Assembly: GCA_031180825.1 (NCBI GenBank)
Contig: JAPSLM010000005.1
Location: 1-64,000, forward strand
Direction of reading: 5' to 3'
Source: Paenibacillus sp.
GTDB taxonomy: Bacteria; Bacillota; Bacilli; Paenibacillales; NBRC-103111
Length of the DNA stretch: 64,000 nucleotides
Part shown: piece by piece, positions 9,039-18,575 of the stretch
How positions within the stretch are numbered: the first letter of the stretch is position 1
Layout: each line of letters starts with the position of its first letter
Made by a program: the position numbers and the translations under genes
Notes under the pieces: generated by a model
Told to the model about the DNA's origin: nothing
Seen by the model: only the letters and a program-made list of their open reading frames with translations
Databases searched by the model: none

Positions 9039-9417
9039 CCTGAATCCTCCCTTTTTAACTCTGATGAATATAGCCAATAAACAGTCTCGTATGTAAGTAA
9101 TGTTTACTTGTCCGGCAATGAGTATACCTTTCGCGGATGACATTCTTCAACTAAAATCGTTCCTTGCCGATTTCCCGCGATCCATCTCGCCATCGGATTG
9201 CATCATGTATAGCAAAAAAGTAGTGAGTGCAAAGTTCAGTTTCATCCCCTCAGAAAATAAAGTAATCGACAGGACCAGCCACGATTTTGTTACGATTAAT
9301 ATACTTAAGAAGTTTCAAAATTTCATTCGAGGCATAGGAGTTATCATGCCATACTTATTTATTTATAGATTTAGGGAAATCATTATATATAGAGTATGTC
9401 AATACTGTAGGTACTAC

Positions 9418-9522
9418 ATGAAAGCAAATGAGATCGTTGCCCTTTTTGTATCGGGGGTTGGAGTAATCGGACTTGCCGTTATAGATTCAAAAAGACAAAA
9501 AACGAAGATGCGAACTCCTTAG
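9418..9522 (+). CDS. Possible 34-aa single-TM small protein upstream of the ligase
   Basis: MKANEIVALFVSGVGVIGLAVIDSKRQKTKMRTP; no strong RBS; C-terminal end of the track ORF 9100..9522. Confidence 0.25.
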   Translation: MKANEIVALFVSGVGVIGLAVIDSKRQKTKMRTP

Positions 9523-9579
9523 GATTGTTGAACGATGACCTGCGAATTTCCAAAACAATATAAAGGGGTTGCTTAAGAT

Positions 9580-10533
9580 ATGCACTTAAAACCAATATCC
9601 CCCTTTGAGCCAATAAGCACATCTTCACAGCCTACAGGCGGCAATTGGGTCGTGCAGATAAAATGGGACGGAGTTAGGATATTGCTCTACAATGACGGAT
9701 CGCAAATAAGATTGTTCAATCGTAAGATGAACGAACGAACGAACCAATATCCCGAATTTCATGATATTAAGTCCTTCTGCCATGCTGACTCCGTTATACT
9801 GGACGGAGAGATCATCGCTTTTGATCAAAGTAAACCTTCGTTTCATGAAGTGATGAGAAGAGATAGTTTAAAGCAACCTTTGAGGATTAAACAAGCTATA
9901 AGCCAGGTTCCTGTAACTTATATGATTTTTGACATATTGTTTTATAACGGCCAATGGGTTACCGATCAACCTTTAAATAATAGGCAGAAGCTCCTTGAAT
10001 CGATAATCACCCCACGGTCGAACGTTCAGATCGTACAAAACTTTGACGATGGGGCAGCTCTGTTCAACTTGATGAAACAACACCAGATGGAAGGAGTTGT
10101 TTATAAGGACCTGACTAGTACTTACAGCATCAATGGAAAAGACGGCCGTTGGAAAAAACATAAGGTGATGAATGATTTATTCGCAGTTGTTGGCGGGGTT
10201 ACATTCAGGGGAAAGATTGTAAACTCCTTGCTGCTTGGAGTTTATACAAAGGAACAGGATCTGGTTTATATCGGCCATGCAGGCACCGGCAGATTAACCC
10301 AAAAAGATTGGGCATCCATAACGGAAGAGGTAATGAAAATGCAAATCGCTCAAAGACCCTTCATAAATGAACCCGAAAGGTCAAAAGATGCTTTTTGGGT
10401 AAAGCCTGAACTTACTGTAAAAGTTGAATACCTGGAGTTTACCCCCGGTGGAACCATGCGGCACCCAAGTATTCAAGCCGTTGTTTATGCGGGTAAAAAC
10501 GAATGTACGGTTGATCAGATTAAGTGCCTGTAG
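9580..10533 (+). CDS. ATP-dependent DNA ligase (LigD ligase-domain type, stand-alone)
   Basis: VQIKWDGVRILLYNDG (motif I), VILDGEIIAF, EGVVYKD, GRWKKHKV; 317 aa with no polymerase domain. Confidence 0.9.
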   Translation: MHLKPISPFEPISTSSQPTGGNWVVQIKWDGVRILLYNDGSQIRLFNRKMNERTNQYPEFHDIKSFCHADSVILDGEIIAFDQSKPSFHEVMRRDSLKQPLRIKQAISQVPVTYMIFDILFYNGQWVTDQPLNNRQKLLESIITPRSNVQIVQNFDDGAALFNLMKQHQMEGVVYKDLTSTYSINGKDGRWKKHKVMNDLFAVVGGVTFRGKIVNSLLLGVYTKEQDLVYIGHAGTGRLTQKDWASITEEVMKMQIAQRPFINEPERSKDAFWVKPELTVKVEYLEFTPGGTMRHPSIQAVVYAGKNECTVDQIKCL

Positions 10534-10666
10534 TTTACATAAATAACCGATTTATGTACTCATTTCATCTTGTGGGGTGAAGCACCGACCGGAAGTGGAT
10601 CCCCCACCCCCGCGTATACCTCTATTACCTCAATGACCACTTTCTAACAAGCTCGCAAGCGGACGA

Positions 10667-12121
10667 TTACTCGTCCGCTTGCGGGCCTCCATTTATCGGA
10701 AGGCGGATAGTAAAGCTGGAGCCTTCGCCGACCCTGCTGTTCACCTCGATCGTACCGCCGTGAAGCTCGACGATCGATTTGGTGATCGACAGTCCCAGCC
10801 CGGACCCTCCGTGAATGCGGGCACGCGACGAGTCGATGCGGTAAAACCGTTCAAACAAGCGCGGCACATGCTCCTCCGGGATGCCGCTTCCATTGTCCCG
10901 AACCGTCAGCAGAGTCTCCTCCTGCGCTTGCTCCAGCGCAATGTGCACGCTGCCGGCGGCGGGATCGGTATGCTGCATGGCGTTGTGGAACAAATTGAGC
11001 AGCACCTGCTTGATTTTATCTTTGTCGATGCGGGCAATCACGTCAGGCTGAACGGAAAACAGCACCTTCCTCGCACCTGCGAGCAGCCGCAGCTGCGGCT
11101 CCATTTCGTGGACGATACCGCTCAGCGATTCCTCCTTCAAGTCGACGGTCGGGTGGCGGTCCAGGCGGGCCAAAAGCAGCAGGTCCCGAACCAGCTTGTT
11201 CAACCGCGCCGACTCGCCGTACATGCTTCTGAGCGCTTTATCCAGCTGATCCGGCTTCTGGGCGGCCCCGCGCAGAAGCACTTCCAGAAATCCGTGAATC
11301 GATGTCAGCGGCGTTCGCAGCTCGTGCGAAGCATCCGCGATGAAACGCCGCATTTGCTCCTTCGCTTCCTTCTCCGCTTCGAACGAGGCTTCCAGCCGCT
11401 CCAACATCCGGTTGAACGACCGGGAGAGCCGGTCGATCTCCAGCTGGCCTTGATGCGCCGGCAGCCGCGCGTCCAGCTTCCCCGCATCGATCTGCTCGAC
11501 AATTTCGATCATGTTGGATAGCGGGACGAGGGTTCTGCGCAGCACGGGAAGAAATGCGGCAACCCCCATACCCAACGCCGCGGCAGCCAAAGCCAGAAAC
11601 GTCCAAAGCTGACTTAGCAGCACATCCCGAATCGGCTCCATGCTCGTGCTGATCTGCGCAAGACGCCCGCGCGGAGCGATCCTCTGCAGAACGATCAGTT
11701 GGTCCATCCCCTTGTCGTCCTTGACGATCCGATAGTGCGGCGGCCTCTGGTCCCGGGCAAGGACCTGCCGATACTCTTCGGCGGAAAGCCGCGGCACTGA
11801 TCCGGCCCGGGGATTGCTCGTTATGACCCGAAAGCTGTCGCCCGGACCGACGAACGCCAGCGAAGCTTCGGGCAGGAAGGGGCCTCTTGGCCGGCCGTTG
11901 TCGAAATTCGGATTCGCCCACACATCCAGCGGAATGGAAAAAATTTGGCTTTGGACGCTGGCGACCTTATTTTTAATTAAAAACCGCTCCATGAACACAT
12001 ACTGCAGAACGCCGATCAACAGCAGCAGTCCCGCCAAAATAAACAAAGAACGGGACAGGAGCTGAAGACGAAGCGAACGGGGCGCAAAAATACGGCGGAT
12101 CCGATGCCACCCCCGCATCAT
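10667..12121 (-). CDS. Sensor histidine kinase (HAMP, HisKA, HATPase_c)
   Basis: DASHELRTPLTSIHGFLEVLLRG, NLFHNAMQHTD, DNGSGIPEEHVPRLFERFYR, GGSGLGLSI; two TM segments. Confidence 0.93.
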   Translation of the reverse strand: MMRGWHRIRRIFAPRSLRLQLLSRSLFILAGLLLLIGVLQYVFMERFLIKNKVASVQSQIFSIPLDVWANPNFDNGRPRGPFLPEASLAFVGPGDSFRVITSNPRAGSVPRLSAEEYRQVLARDQRPPHYRIVKDDKGMDQLIVLQRIAPRGRLAQISTSMEPIRDVLLSQLWTFLALAAAALGMGVAAFLPVLRRTLVPLSNMIEIVEQIDAGKLDARLPAHQGQLEIDRLSRSFNRMLERLEASFEAEKEAKEQMRRFIADASHELRTPLTSIHGFLEVLLRGAAQKPDQLDKALRSMYGESARLNKLVRDLLLLARLDRHPTVDLKEESLSGIVHEMEPQLRLLAGARKVLFSVQPDVIARIDKDKIKQVLLNLFHNAMQHTDPAAGSVHIALEQAQEETLLTVRDNGSGIPEEHVPRLFERFYRIDSSRARIHGGSGLGLSITKSIVELHGGTIEVNSRVGEGSSFTIRLPINGGPQADE

Positions 12122-12801
12122 CCGAGATCCACCCGATAGCCCGACCCCCGCAGGGTCCGAATGATGCGGTGTTCTTTGTCGTTCAATTTATCGCGGAGCG
12201 AGCGGATGTACACTTCGACGATGTTGTCCTCCCCGCCGAAATCATACCCCCAGACCTTGTCCAGAATGACCGGTTTGCTCAGGACCAAACCGTGATTGAC
12301 GACCAGAAAGGACAGCAGCTCGTATTCCGTCGGCGAAAGCTCCAGGATCCGGTCATCGTAGCGGATTTCTTTGCGCCGGTCGTCGATGCGAAACGGCCCG
12401 TACGCCACCTCCGCGAACAGATGGGGAAACTGGTTGCGCAGCCGCGCGTAAATCCGGGCCAGCAGCTCCTCGAAGCTGAAAGGCTTGACCATATAGTCGT
12501 CGGCTCCCAGCGTCAGCCCTTTAACCCGGTCTTCCACTTCTTCCTTGGCCGTCAGCATGATGATGGCGACGTGCTCGGTTTTCTTCAGCATCCGGCATAC
12601 CTCAAAGCCGTCCATCCCGGGCATCATGACGTCCAGAATAACGATGTGCGGCCGGGCTTGCTTGGCTAACGTGACGGCCGTAAATCCGTCCGGCGCGGTA
12701 TATACCTCGAAGCCTTCGTTCTGCAGGCCCAGCTCCAAAAACTGGACAATATTCGGTTCGTCGTCGACGATTAATATTTTTACGCCTTTGATTGGCTGCA
12801 T
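12118..12801 (-). CDS. OmpR-family response regulator
   Basis: ILIVDDEPNIVQFLELGL, VILDVMMPGMDGFEV, winged-helix C-terminus; 4-nt overlap with the kinase. Confidence 0.94.
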   Translation of the reverse strand: MQPIKGVKILIVDDEPNIVQFLELGLQNEGFEVYTAPDGFTAVTLAKQARPHIVILDVMMPGMDGFEVCRMLKKTEHVAIIMLTAKEEVEDRVKGLTLGADDYMVKPFSFEELLARIYARLRNQFPHLFAEVAYGPFRIDDRRKEIRYDDRILELSPTEYELLSFLVVNHGLVLSKPVILDKVWGYDFGGEDNIVEVYIRSLRDKLNDKEHRIIRTLRGSGYRVDLG

Positions 12802-12920
12802 GGTGTCCACCTCCCCTTCATTGTACATCATTCGCGGCGCGTTGACCGGCCGCTCCGGCAGCATTCAGCGAACTTTCAGCTTGCCTGCGCCGTCTCCGCA
12901 ATGGATTTTCCACGGCTGCC

Positions 12921-12950
12921 TTATGAAAAGGGGGGCGCGAGTATATACTA
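12921..12950 (+). promoter_or_regulatory. Candidate sigma-G-like promoter for the LigD-type polymerase gene
   Basis: TTATG-N18-TATACTA, one mismatch in each box versus GHATR-N18-CATXHTA. Confidence 0.35.
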
Positions 12951-12983
12951 ACGAATATATCTCAGGAACAGGAGGGATAGCCG

Positions 12984-13889
12984 ATGCCCGCACCCGCCAA
13001 ATATCCCAAAACGAAAGGCACGCTGATCGTCGAAGGCCGTGAGCTGACGGTGACGAATCCGGATAAGCCGCTATGGCCGGAGAAACAGATCACGAAAGCG
13101 ATGTACTTGCAAAAGCTTGCCGAGCTGTCCCCCTACCTGCTGACCTATTGCCGCGACCGTTATCTGACGACCATCCGCTTTCCCCACGGCTGGAACGACA
13201 AATCGTTTTACCAGAAAAACGCTCCCGAGCCTACGCCGGATTTCGTCAAGACGGCCGTGCTGGAGTCGATCCGCTACGTTCATCTGGATTCCCTGCCGAC
13301 GCTGCTCTGGCTGGGAAATTTAGCCTGCCTGGAGTTTCATCCGTCGTTTCACCGGATCGGCGAGACGCTGCCCGTCGAATGGGTGATCGATATTGACCCG
13401 AGCATCGATCCCGAACCGCGCATTATGGAAGCGGCCCATATTATCGGGGGCATTCTGGACGGGATGAACATCCGGTCCGTACCGAAAACGTCCGGCGCCA
13501 CGGGCGTACAGATCTACGTCCCGATTGCCCGGGAGCGCGGTTATACGTTCGAGCAGCTTCGCCGGATCGGGCAGTTTGTCGCTGCGTTCGCGGTGCAAAA
13601 ATATCCGAAGCTGTTCACCGTCGAACGGCTGAAAAAAGACCGCGGCACCTTGATTTACATCGATTATTTGCAGCACTGGTACGGCAAAACGTTATCCGCT
13701 CCCTATACGCCCCGGGCCCGCAAGGATGCGACGGTTTCGACCCCGCTTACTTGGGACGAAGTGGCGCTCCGCCCCGATCCCCGGGACTTTCATCTGCTGA
13801 ACATCATGCAGCGGCTGCAGCAAAAAGGAGACCTGATCGCTCAAGTCCCCCCGCAGCAGTTGGATCACGTGCTGTCCTTTATACGCTAA
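12984..13889 (+). CDS. LigD-type DNA polymerase/primase (NHEJ polymerase domain, stand-alone)
   Basis: VEGRELTVTNPDKPLWPEKQITKAMYLQKLAELSPYLL, FHPSFHRI, VIDIDPS, SGATGVQIYVPI, RGTLIYIDYLQH. Confidence 0.93.
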   Translation: MPAPAKYPKTKGTLIVEGRELTVTNPDKPLWPEKQITKAMYLQKLAELSPYLLTYCRDRYLTTIRFPHGWNDKSFYQKNAPEPTPDFVKTAVLESIRYVHLDSLPTLLWLGNLACLEFHPSFHRIGETLPVEWVIDIDPSIDPEPRIMEAAHIIGGILDGMNIRSVPKTSGATGVQIYVPIARERGYTFEQLRRIGQFVAAFAVQKYPKLFTVERLKKDRGTLIYIDYLQHWYGKTLSAPYTPRARKDATVSTPLTWDEVALRPDPRDFHLLNIMQRLQQKGDLIAQVPPQQLDHVLSFIR

Positions 13890-13913
13890 ACCGGCGTCGC
13901 GCCGCCGCTTTTG

Positions 13914-15344
13914 TCAAAAAAGCGGCGAAAGGAGCCGCGCAATGACTTCCTTGCCCTTCTGCCAGCGGGAGCGCTTCTCGAACGCCTCCAGCTTCACCTC
14001 GCGACTTTCCTTCAAATCGAGAATAAAATCGGTCTCCAGCCGGTGAATCGTCTCTTTGTCGAACAATACGGCGTTCAGCTCAAAGTTGTTGTAGAAGCTG
14101 CGCATATCCATATTCGCGGTCCCGACCGAAGCGAGCAGATCGTCGATCAGGAGGACCTTGGCGTGAATAAAGCCTTTTTGATACGCATAGAAGCGGACTC
14201 CGGCCTGCATCAGCTCCTCCAGATAGGACAGGGAAGCGTAGTTCACGATGCGCGAATCCGCTTTTTGCGGAAAAATGATCCGGACGTCCACTCCGCTGAT
14301 CGCCGCCGTCTTCAGCCCCATGGTAATGCTCGGGTCGGGGATAAAATAAGGGGTGGTAATGTAAATTCTTCGTTTCGCCGCCGTGATGGATGCGAAAAAC
14401 ATCTCCAATACGGCATCCCAATGCGCATCCGGTCCGCTGGAGATGATCTGTACGGGCTTGCGTCCCGCGCAATCGTGCTCGGGAAAAAACTCCGAATCCG
14501 CCAGCCGTTTTCCGCTAACAAACATCCAGTCGGCCAGAAACGTATATTGCAGCGAATACACCGCGTCGCCTTCCAGCTCCAAGTGCGTGTCCCGCCAATA
14601 CCCCAGCTTGAGATTCGCCCCCAGGTATTCGTCTCCGATGTTGATTCCCCCAAGAAACCCGCGGACGCCGTCAACGACGACAATTTTGCGGTGATTCCGG
14701 TAATTCATCCGCTTGTCGAAAAAAGCAATCGCCGCCGGCAAAAAGAAGTATACCTCGCACCCGGCCCGCTTCAGCTCTTGAACGAACCGGCTGTCGAGCT
14801 GATAGCTGCCGATGCCGTCGAAGATGCAGCGCACCTTCACGCCTTCCCGCGCTTTGCGGATCAGCAGCTCATGGAACTGCTGGCCGATGCCGTCGTTACG
14901 GATGGTGTAGAACTCAAAATGAATATGCCCCTTCGCCTGCTCCATGGCAGCCAGCATCGCCGGATAAGCCGCGGTGGCGTCGGTCAGCACCCTTACCTCG
15001 TTATGCATCGTGATGAGGGCGCCGGGGATGTTATTGAGCAGCGAAAACAATCTGGGCTCGTGCCGCCAGCTGCGCAGCCGGTCCTCCTCGGGTTGAAAAT
15101 CCGCCGAATGCTGCTTTTTGCCGAGATGCCGGATGTCGTTCACGAGCCGCAGCCCGTTGCGCTTCACTTTTTTCCGCTGCGTATATTCCTTGGCCAAAAA
15201 ATAGTACATTACAAACCCGATGACCGGAATGAGAAACAAAATAAACAGCCACGCCATCGCTTTGGCCGGGCGGCGAAACTCCCCGACCAAAATCGTGAGA
15301 ATCTGAATGATGAATAAGGTCAATGCGATGACGAGCCAAAGCAC
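13914..15344 (-). CDS. cls: Cardiolipin synthase
   Basis: Two HKD motifs (NHRKIVVVDG, IHAKVLLIDDLLASVGTANMDMRSF); two N-terminal TM segments; GTG start with AAGGGGGA RBS. Confidence 0.93.
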   Translation of the reverse strand: MLWLVIALTLFIIQILTILVGEFRRPAKAMAWLFILFLIPVIGFVMYYFLAKEYTQRKKVKRNGLRLVNDIRHLGKKQHSADFQPEEDRLRSWRHEPRLFSLLNNIPGALITMHNEVRVLTDATAAYPAMLAAMEQAKGHIHFEFYTIRNDGIGQQFHELLIRKAREGVKVRCIFDGIGSYQLDSRFVQELKRAGCEVYFFLPAAIAFFDKRMNYRNHRKIVVVDGVRGFLGGINIGDEYLGANLKLGYWRDTHLELEGDAVYSLQYTFLADWMFVSGKRLADSEFFPEHDCAGRKPVQIISSGPDAHWDAVLEMFFASITAAKRRIYITTPYFIPDPSITMGLKTAAISGVDVRIIFPQKADSRIVNYASLSYLEELMQAGVRFYAYQKGFIHAKVLLIDDLLASVGTANMDMRSFYNNFELNAVLFDKETIHRLETDFILDLKESREVKLEAFEKRSRWQKGKEVIARLLSPLF

Positions 15345-15535
15345 TTCGTCATTCCCCCTTTTGAAGCAACAGGCGCATTCCAATCTGCTCTAGCTTTTGC
15401 CTCCGCCTGCCCGCCTATTCCTCATTATGGCACAGGAGCCCGGCGATTTGTCATAAAATTTCGCAAACGGTGGAAAATATACAAGACATGCTCCGGCAAT
15501 GCTTGGATAAGATGCCGCGGGCAGGAAGGAGTGTC

Positions 15536-17164
15536 ATGATCCATCTGAAAAACCGCAAGAAAAAAGGACAGGACGCCCCGGAACACCCGCTGAGGAAAGC
15601 GGAGTACCGTTTTATCGAAGAGCTCCGCTCCGTGCCTGTCTTTATGAGCATCGAAGAAAACAAAAGTTATTTGGAGGAGCTGTTCAAGGACTGCTCCGAT
15701 TTCGTCATACGCGAGTTCCGCATCGAGCAAAGCTTGCCTGCGATTTTGTTTTTTGTCGACGGCATGGCCAAGACGGAGCTGGTGAACGAAACGATGAAGT
15801 CGCTGATGATTCTGGAGGGCGGAGAGGAGCTGATCGATCACATCTCCGATATGACGCTGCCCGTCTCCCAGATTCAAAAGGCGGACAATTATGCGGATAT
15901 GCTGCTTTCCGTACTCGGCGGCGACACGGGGCTGATTGTCGAGCGCAACAACAAGGCGCTGCTGCTCGGCATGAGGGGGATGGAAAAAAGGTCCATCAAC
16001 GAGCCCGATACCGAGTCGGTCGTTCGCGGCCCCCGCGAGGGCTTCGTGGAAAATATCCGAACGAACACATCCATGATCCGCCGCAGGCTGAAAACGCCGC
16101 ATTTAAAAATGAAACCGATGATTCTCGGCCTGGAAAGCAACACCAATGTGGTCGTCACCTATCTGGACGATCTGGCGGACCCGAGCGTCGTCCATGAAGT
16201 AGTCGAACGTCTCGAAAAAATAAAGATCGACGCCGTCCTGGAATCGGGCTATATCGAGGAATTCATTCAAGATTCGACGTATTCGCCCTTTCCGCAGCTT
16301 CAATATACCGAACGGCCGGATGTCGTCGCGGCCGCCCTGCTGCAGGGGCGCGTCGGCATTATGGTGGACGGGACGCCGTTTACGCTGATCGTGCCGTTCG
16401 TCTTCGCCGAAATTATGCAGGCCAGCGAGGATTACTACGAGCGGTACCAGGTGGCTACGCTGATCCGCTGGCTGCGGTATACGTTCATGGTGCTGTCGCT
16501 GCTGACGCCGGCCTTATACGTCGCCATTACGACCTACCACCAGGACCTGCTCCCTACGTCTCTGCTGCTGTCGGTCGCGGCCGCCCGGGAAGCGATCCCG
16601 TTCCCCGCCGTCGTCGAAGCGCTGATTATGGAGGTCACCTTCGAGGCGCTTAGGGAAGCCGGCGTCCGGCTGCCTAAAGCGATCGGCTCGGCCGTCAGCA
16701 TTCTGGGCGCGCTTGTTGTCGGGCAAGCCGCCGTGCAGGCAGGCATCGTATCGGCGCCGATGGTGATCGTGGTATCGCTTACCGGGATCGCCTCGTTTAC
16801 GATCCCGCGGTTTAACGGCGCGATCGCGGTGCGGATGCTGCGTTTTCCGATCCTGATCGCCGCTTCGCTGTTCGGGATGTACGGCATTTTGATTATGATC
16901 ATGTTGATCATGGGGCATCTGGCCAACCTCCGCTCCTTCGGCATTCCTTATTTATCGCCGGTCGGACCGCTATCCTCCGGCGACCTGAAGGATATTCTTT
17001 TCCGTGCCCCTTGGTGGGCGATGGGACAACGTCCCTCCTTTATGCCCCTGAAGGACAGCCGGAGGATCGACGGTTCGCTGCCGCAGGAAATTACGGAGCA
17101 ATCCGGCCAGCGGGGCAAAACCATCGACCATTCGATAGAGGAAGGAAAGGAGCCTGTGGAATGA
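15536..17164 (+). CDS. Spore germination protein, GerAA/GerKA family (subunit A)
   Basis: FVDGMAKTELVNETMKSL, PEREDVVAAALLQGRV-like segment, TPALYVAITTYHQDLLPTSLLLSVAAAREAIPFPAVVEALIMEVTFE; GGAAGGAG RBS at 15536. Confidence 0.95.
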   Translation: MIHLKNRKKKGQDAPEHPLRKAEYRFIEELRSVPVFMSIEENKSYLEELFKDCSDFVIREFRIEQSLPAILFFVDGMAKTELVNETMKSLMILEGGEELIDHISDMTLPVSQIQKADNYADMLLSVLGGDTGLIVERNNKALLLGMRGMEKRSINEPDTESVVRGPREGFVENIRTNTSMIRRRLKTPHLKMKPMILGLESNTNVVVTYLDDLADPSVVHEVVERLEKIKIDAVLESGYIEEFIQDSTYSPFPQLQYTERPDVVAAALLQGRVGIMVDGTPFTLIVPFVFAEIMQASEDYYERYQVATLIRWLRYTFMVLSLLTPALYVAITTYHQDLLPTSLLLSVAAAREAIPFPAVVEALIMEVTFEALREAGVRLPKAIGSAVSILGALVVGQAAVQAGIVSAPMVIVVSLTGIASFTIPRFNGAIAVRMLRFPILIAASLFGMYGILIMIMLIMGHLANLRSFGIPYLSPVGPLSSGDLKDILFRAPWWAMGQRPSFMPLKDSRRIDGSLPQEITEQSGQRGKTIDHSIEEGKEPVE

Positions 17165-18342
17165 GAACGCGCCGGACCCGCCTATCCCTCGCTCTGCTCT
17201 CCCTGCTCTGCCTGACCGGGTGCTGGGACCGGGTGGAGATTAACGATCTTGCCTTTGTTTTGACGACCGCGGTGGATGTGGAGCAAGACGGGAACATCCG
17301 GTACAGCGTGCTGCTCCCCCTCCCCGGCAATATGGGCGGAGCCTCCGGGGGCGGAGGCGGAACGGCCGGAACCAAGAGCTACTACATCGACTCCGAAGTC
17401 GGCACCACGTTCCGGGAGGCGCAGGCCCGGCTGCAGCAGCGGATGTCCCGCCGCATGTTTCTTGCCCACCGCAGAACCTTGTTGATCGGCGAGGATTATG
17501 CCAAACGGGGGATTCGGGACATTTTCGATACGACGCCCCGCTCTCCGGAAAGCCGGATGACCATTTATATGGTCGTTACGAAAGGAAAGGCCTACGAGCT
17601 GCTGCAAGCCTCGCCGCAGTTCGAGCGTTTCCCGTCGGAAGCGATCCGGGAGCTTGCCAAGGCCCGGACGGTCATGAATCTCAACATGAAGCAGGTCGCC
17701 CTCTCGCTCAGCAGCCCCGGCGGCGATGCCGTAGCGGTCTACATGGGCATGAAAGAATCGGAGAAAAACTCCAAAAGCACGAAGAAATCGAAGGAAATCG
17801 AGCTGCTCGGCTATGCGCAATTTCGCAGAGACAAAATGACCGGCGTGTTCGAGAATGCGGAGGCAAGCGGACTCGCCTGGCTGAAAAACATGCCCGTGCA
17901 CTCGACCGCTACCGTAAACATCGAAGACAAATATACGATTGCGCTGAGCATCTTCGATTCGAAAAGCCATATTCAGTCCCGCTCGGTACGCGGGAAGCTT
18001 CGTTTTGACATCCGCACGGAAGCCAAGGCCAAAGTAACCGAAAGCTTGGGCATGTACGACCTAAGCCAGACCGGCAAGGTGCGGAAAGTGGAGGCTGCGA
18101 TGAACCGCTATATCGAGCGGGCAATTCGGGAAGCGATCCGCAAAATGATCGCCAACCGCGCCGATTCCGCACAATTCGGATCGTATTTGTGGCGGGAGCA
18201 TCCGAGCCTCTGGGACAAGAAGTACGCCGCGCGCTGGCCCGCAGGGATGAAGGACGCCGATTTCCGCATCCAAGTAAAAAGCGTGCTCACGGAAACGGGT
18301 CTGATCTACGAAAACGTGACGAAAGAGGGGCATACGCGATGA
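17161..18342 (+). CDS. Ger(x)C family spore germination lipoprotein (subunit C)
   Basis: LLCLTGCWDRVEINDLAFV lipobox; ATGA overlap with subunit A. Confidence 0.94.
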   Translation: MRTRRTRLSLALLSLLCLTGCWDRVEINDLAFVLTTAVDVEQDGNIRYSVLLPLPGNMGGASGGGGGTAGTKSYYIDSEVGTTFREAQARLQQRMSRRMFLAHRRTLLIGEDYAKRGIRDIFDTTPRSPESRMTIYMVVTKGKAYELLQASPQFERFPSEAIRELAKARTVMNLNMKQVALSLSSPGGDAVAVYMGMKESEKNSKSTKKSKEIELLGYAQFRRDKMTGVFENAEASGLAWLKNMPVHSTATVNIEDKYTIALSIFDSKSHIQSRSVRGKLRFDIRTEAKAKVTESLGMYDLSQTGKVRKVEAAMNRYIERAIREAIRKMIANRADSAQFGSYLWREHPSLWDKKYAARWPAGMKDADFRIQVKSVLTETGLIYENVTKEGHTR

Positions 18343-18572
18343 ACTCCATGTTCCTCGTCTGCTTTCTGGCGCTGATGGCGTTTCAATTATTTTTGAACTT
18401 AAAGCATTGGACGAGACAGCCTAAAGCAACGGCACGGTTGTACACGTTCATAACGATCCTGACGCTGGGACTCTTCTTCTGCGCGGCGTTCGGGTATCGC
18501 CCCCCGATGCCGACACGTTTCTTTATCGATCGGGTATCGCCGTGGATATTCTCAATGATCCATCCTCAGTAA
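18339..18572 (+). CDS. Small two-TM protein of the germinant receptor operon (GerD-subunit-like, 77 aa)
   Basis: MNSMFLVCFLALMAFQLFLNLKHWTRQPKATARLYTFITILTLGLFFCAAFGY...; ATGA coupling to the C gene. Confidence 0.65.
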   Translation: MNSMFLVCFLALMAFQLFLNLKHWTRQPKATARLYTFITILTLGLFFCAAFGYRPPMPTRFFIDRVSPWIFSMIHPQ

Positions 18573-18575
18573 ACG

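Noticed and set aside
9050-9300. yybP-ykoY (Mn2+) riboswitch upstream of the TerC gene
   Set aside because: Looked for it because TerC genes often carry it; the conserved GGGGAGUAG and CCGAGC-type core segments are not visible.
9100-9522. 140-aa plus-strand ORF upstream of the ligase
   Set aside because: No RBS, no domain, A/T-rich intergenic character; only the final 34 codons are kept as a low-confidence small ORF.
13911-15317. 468-aa plus-strand ORF
   Set aside because: Antisense to cardiolipin synthase; no recognisable domain.
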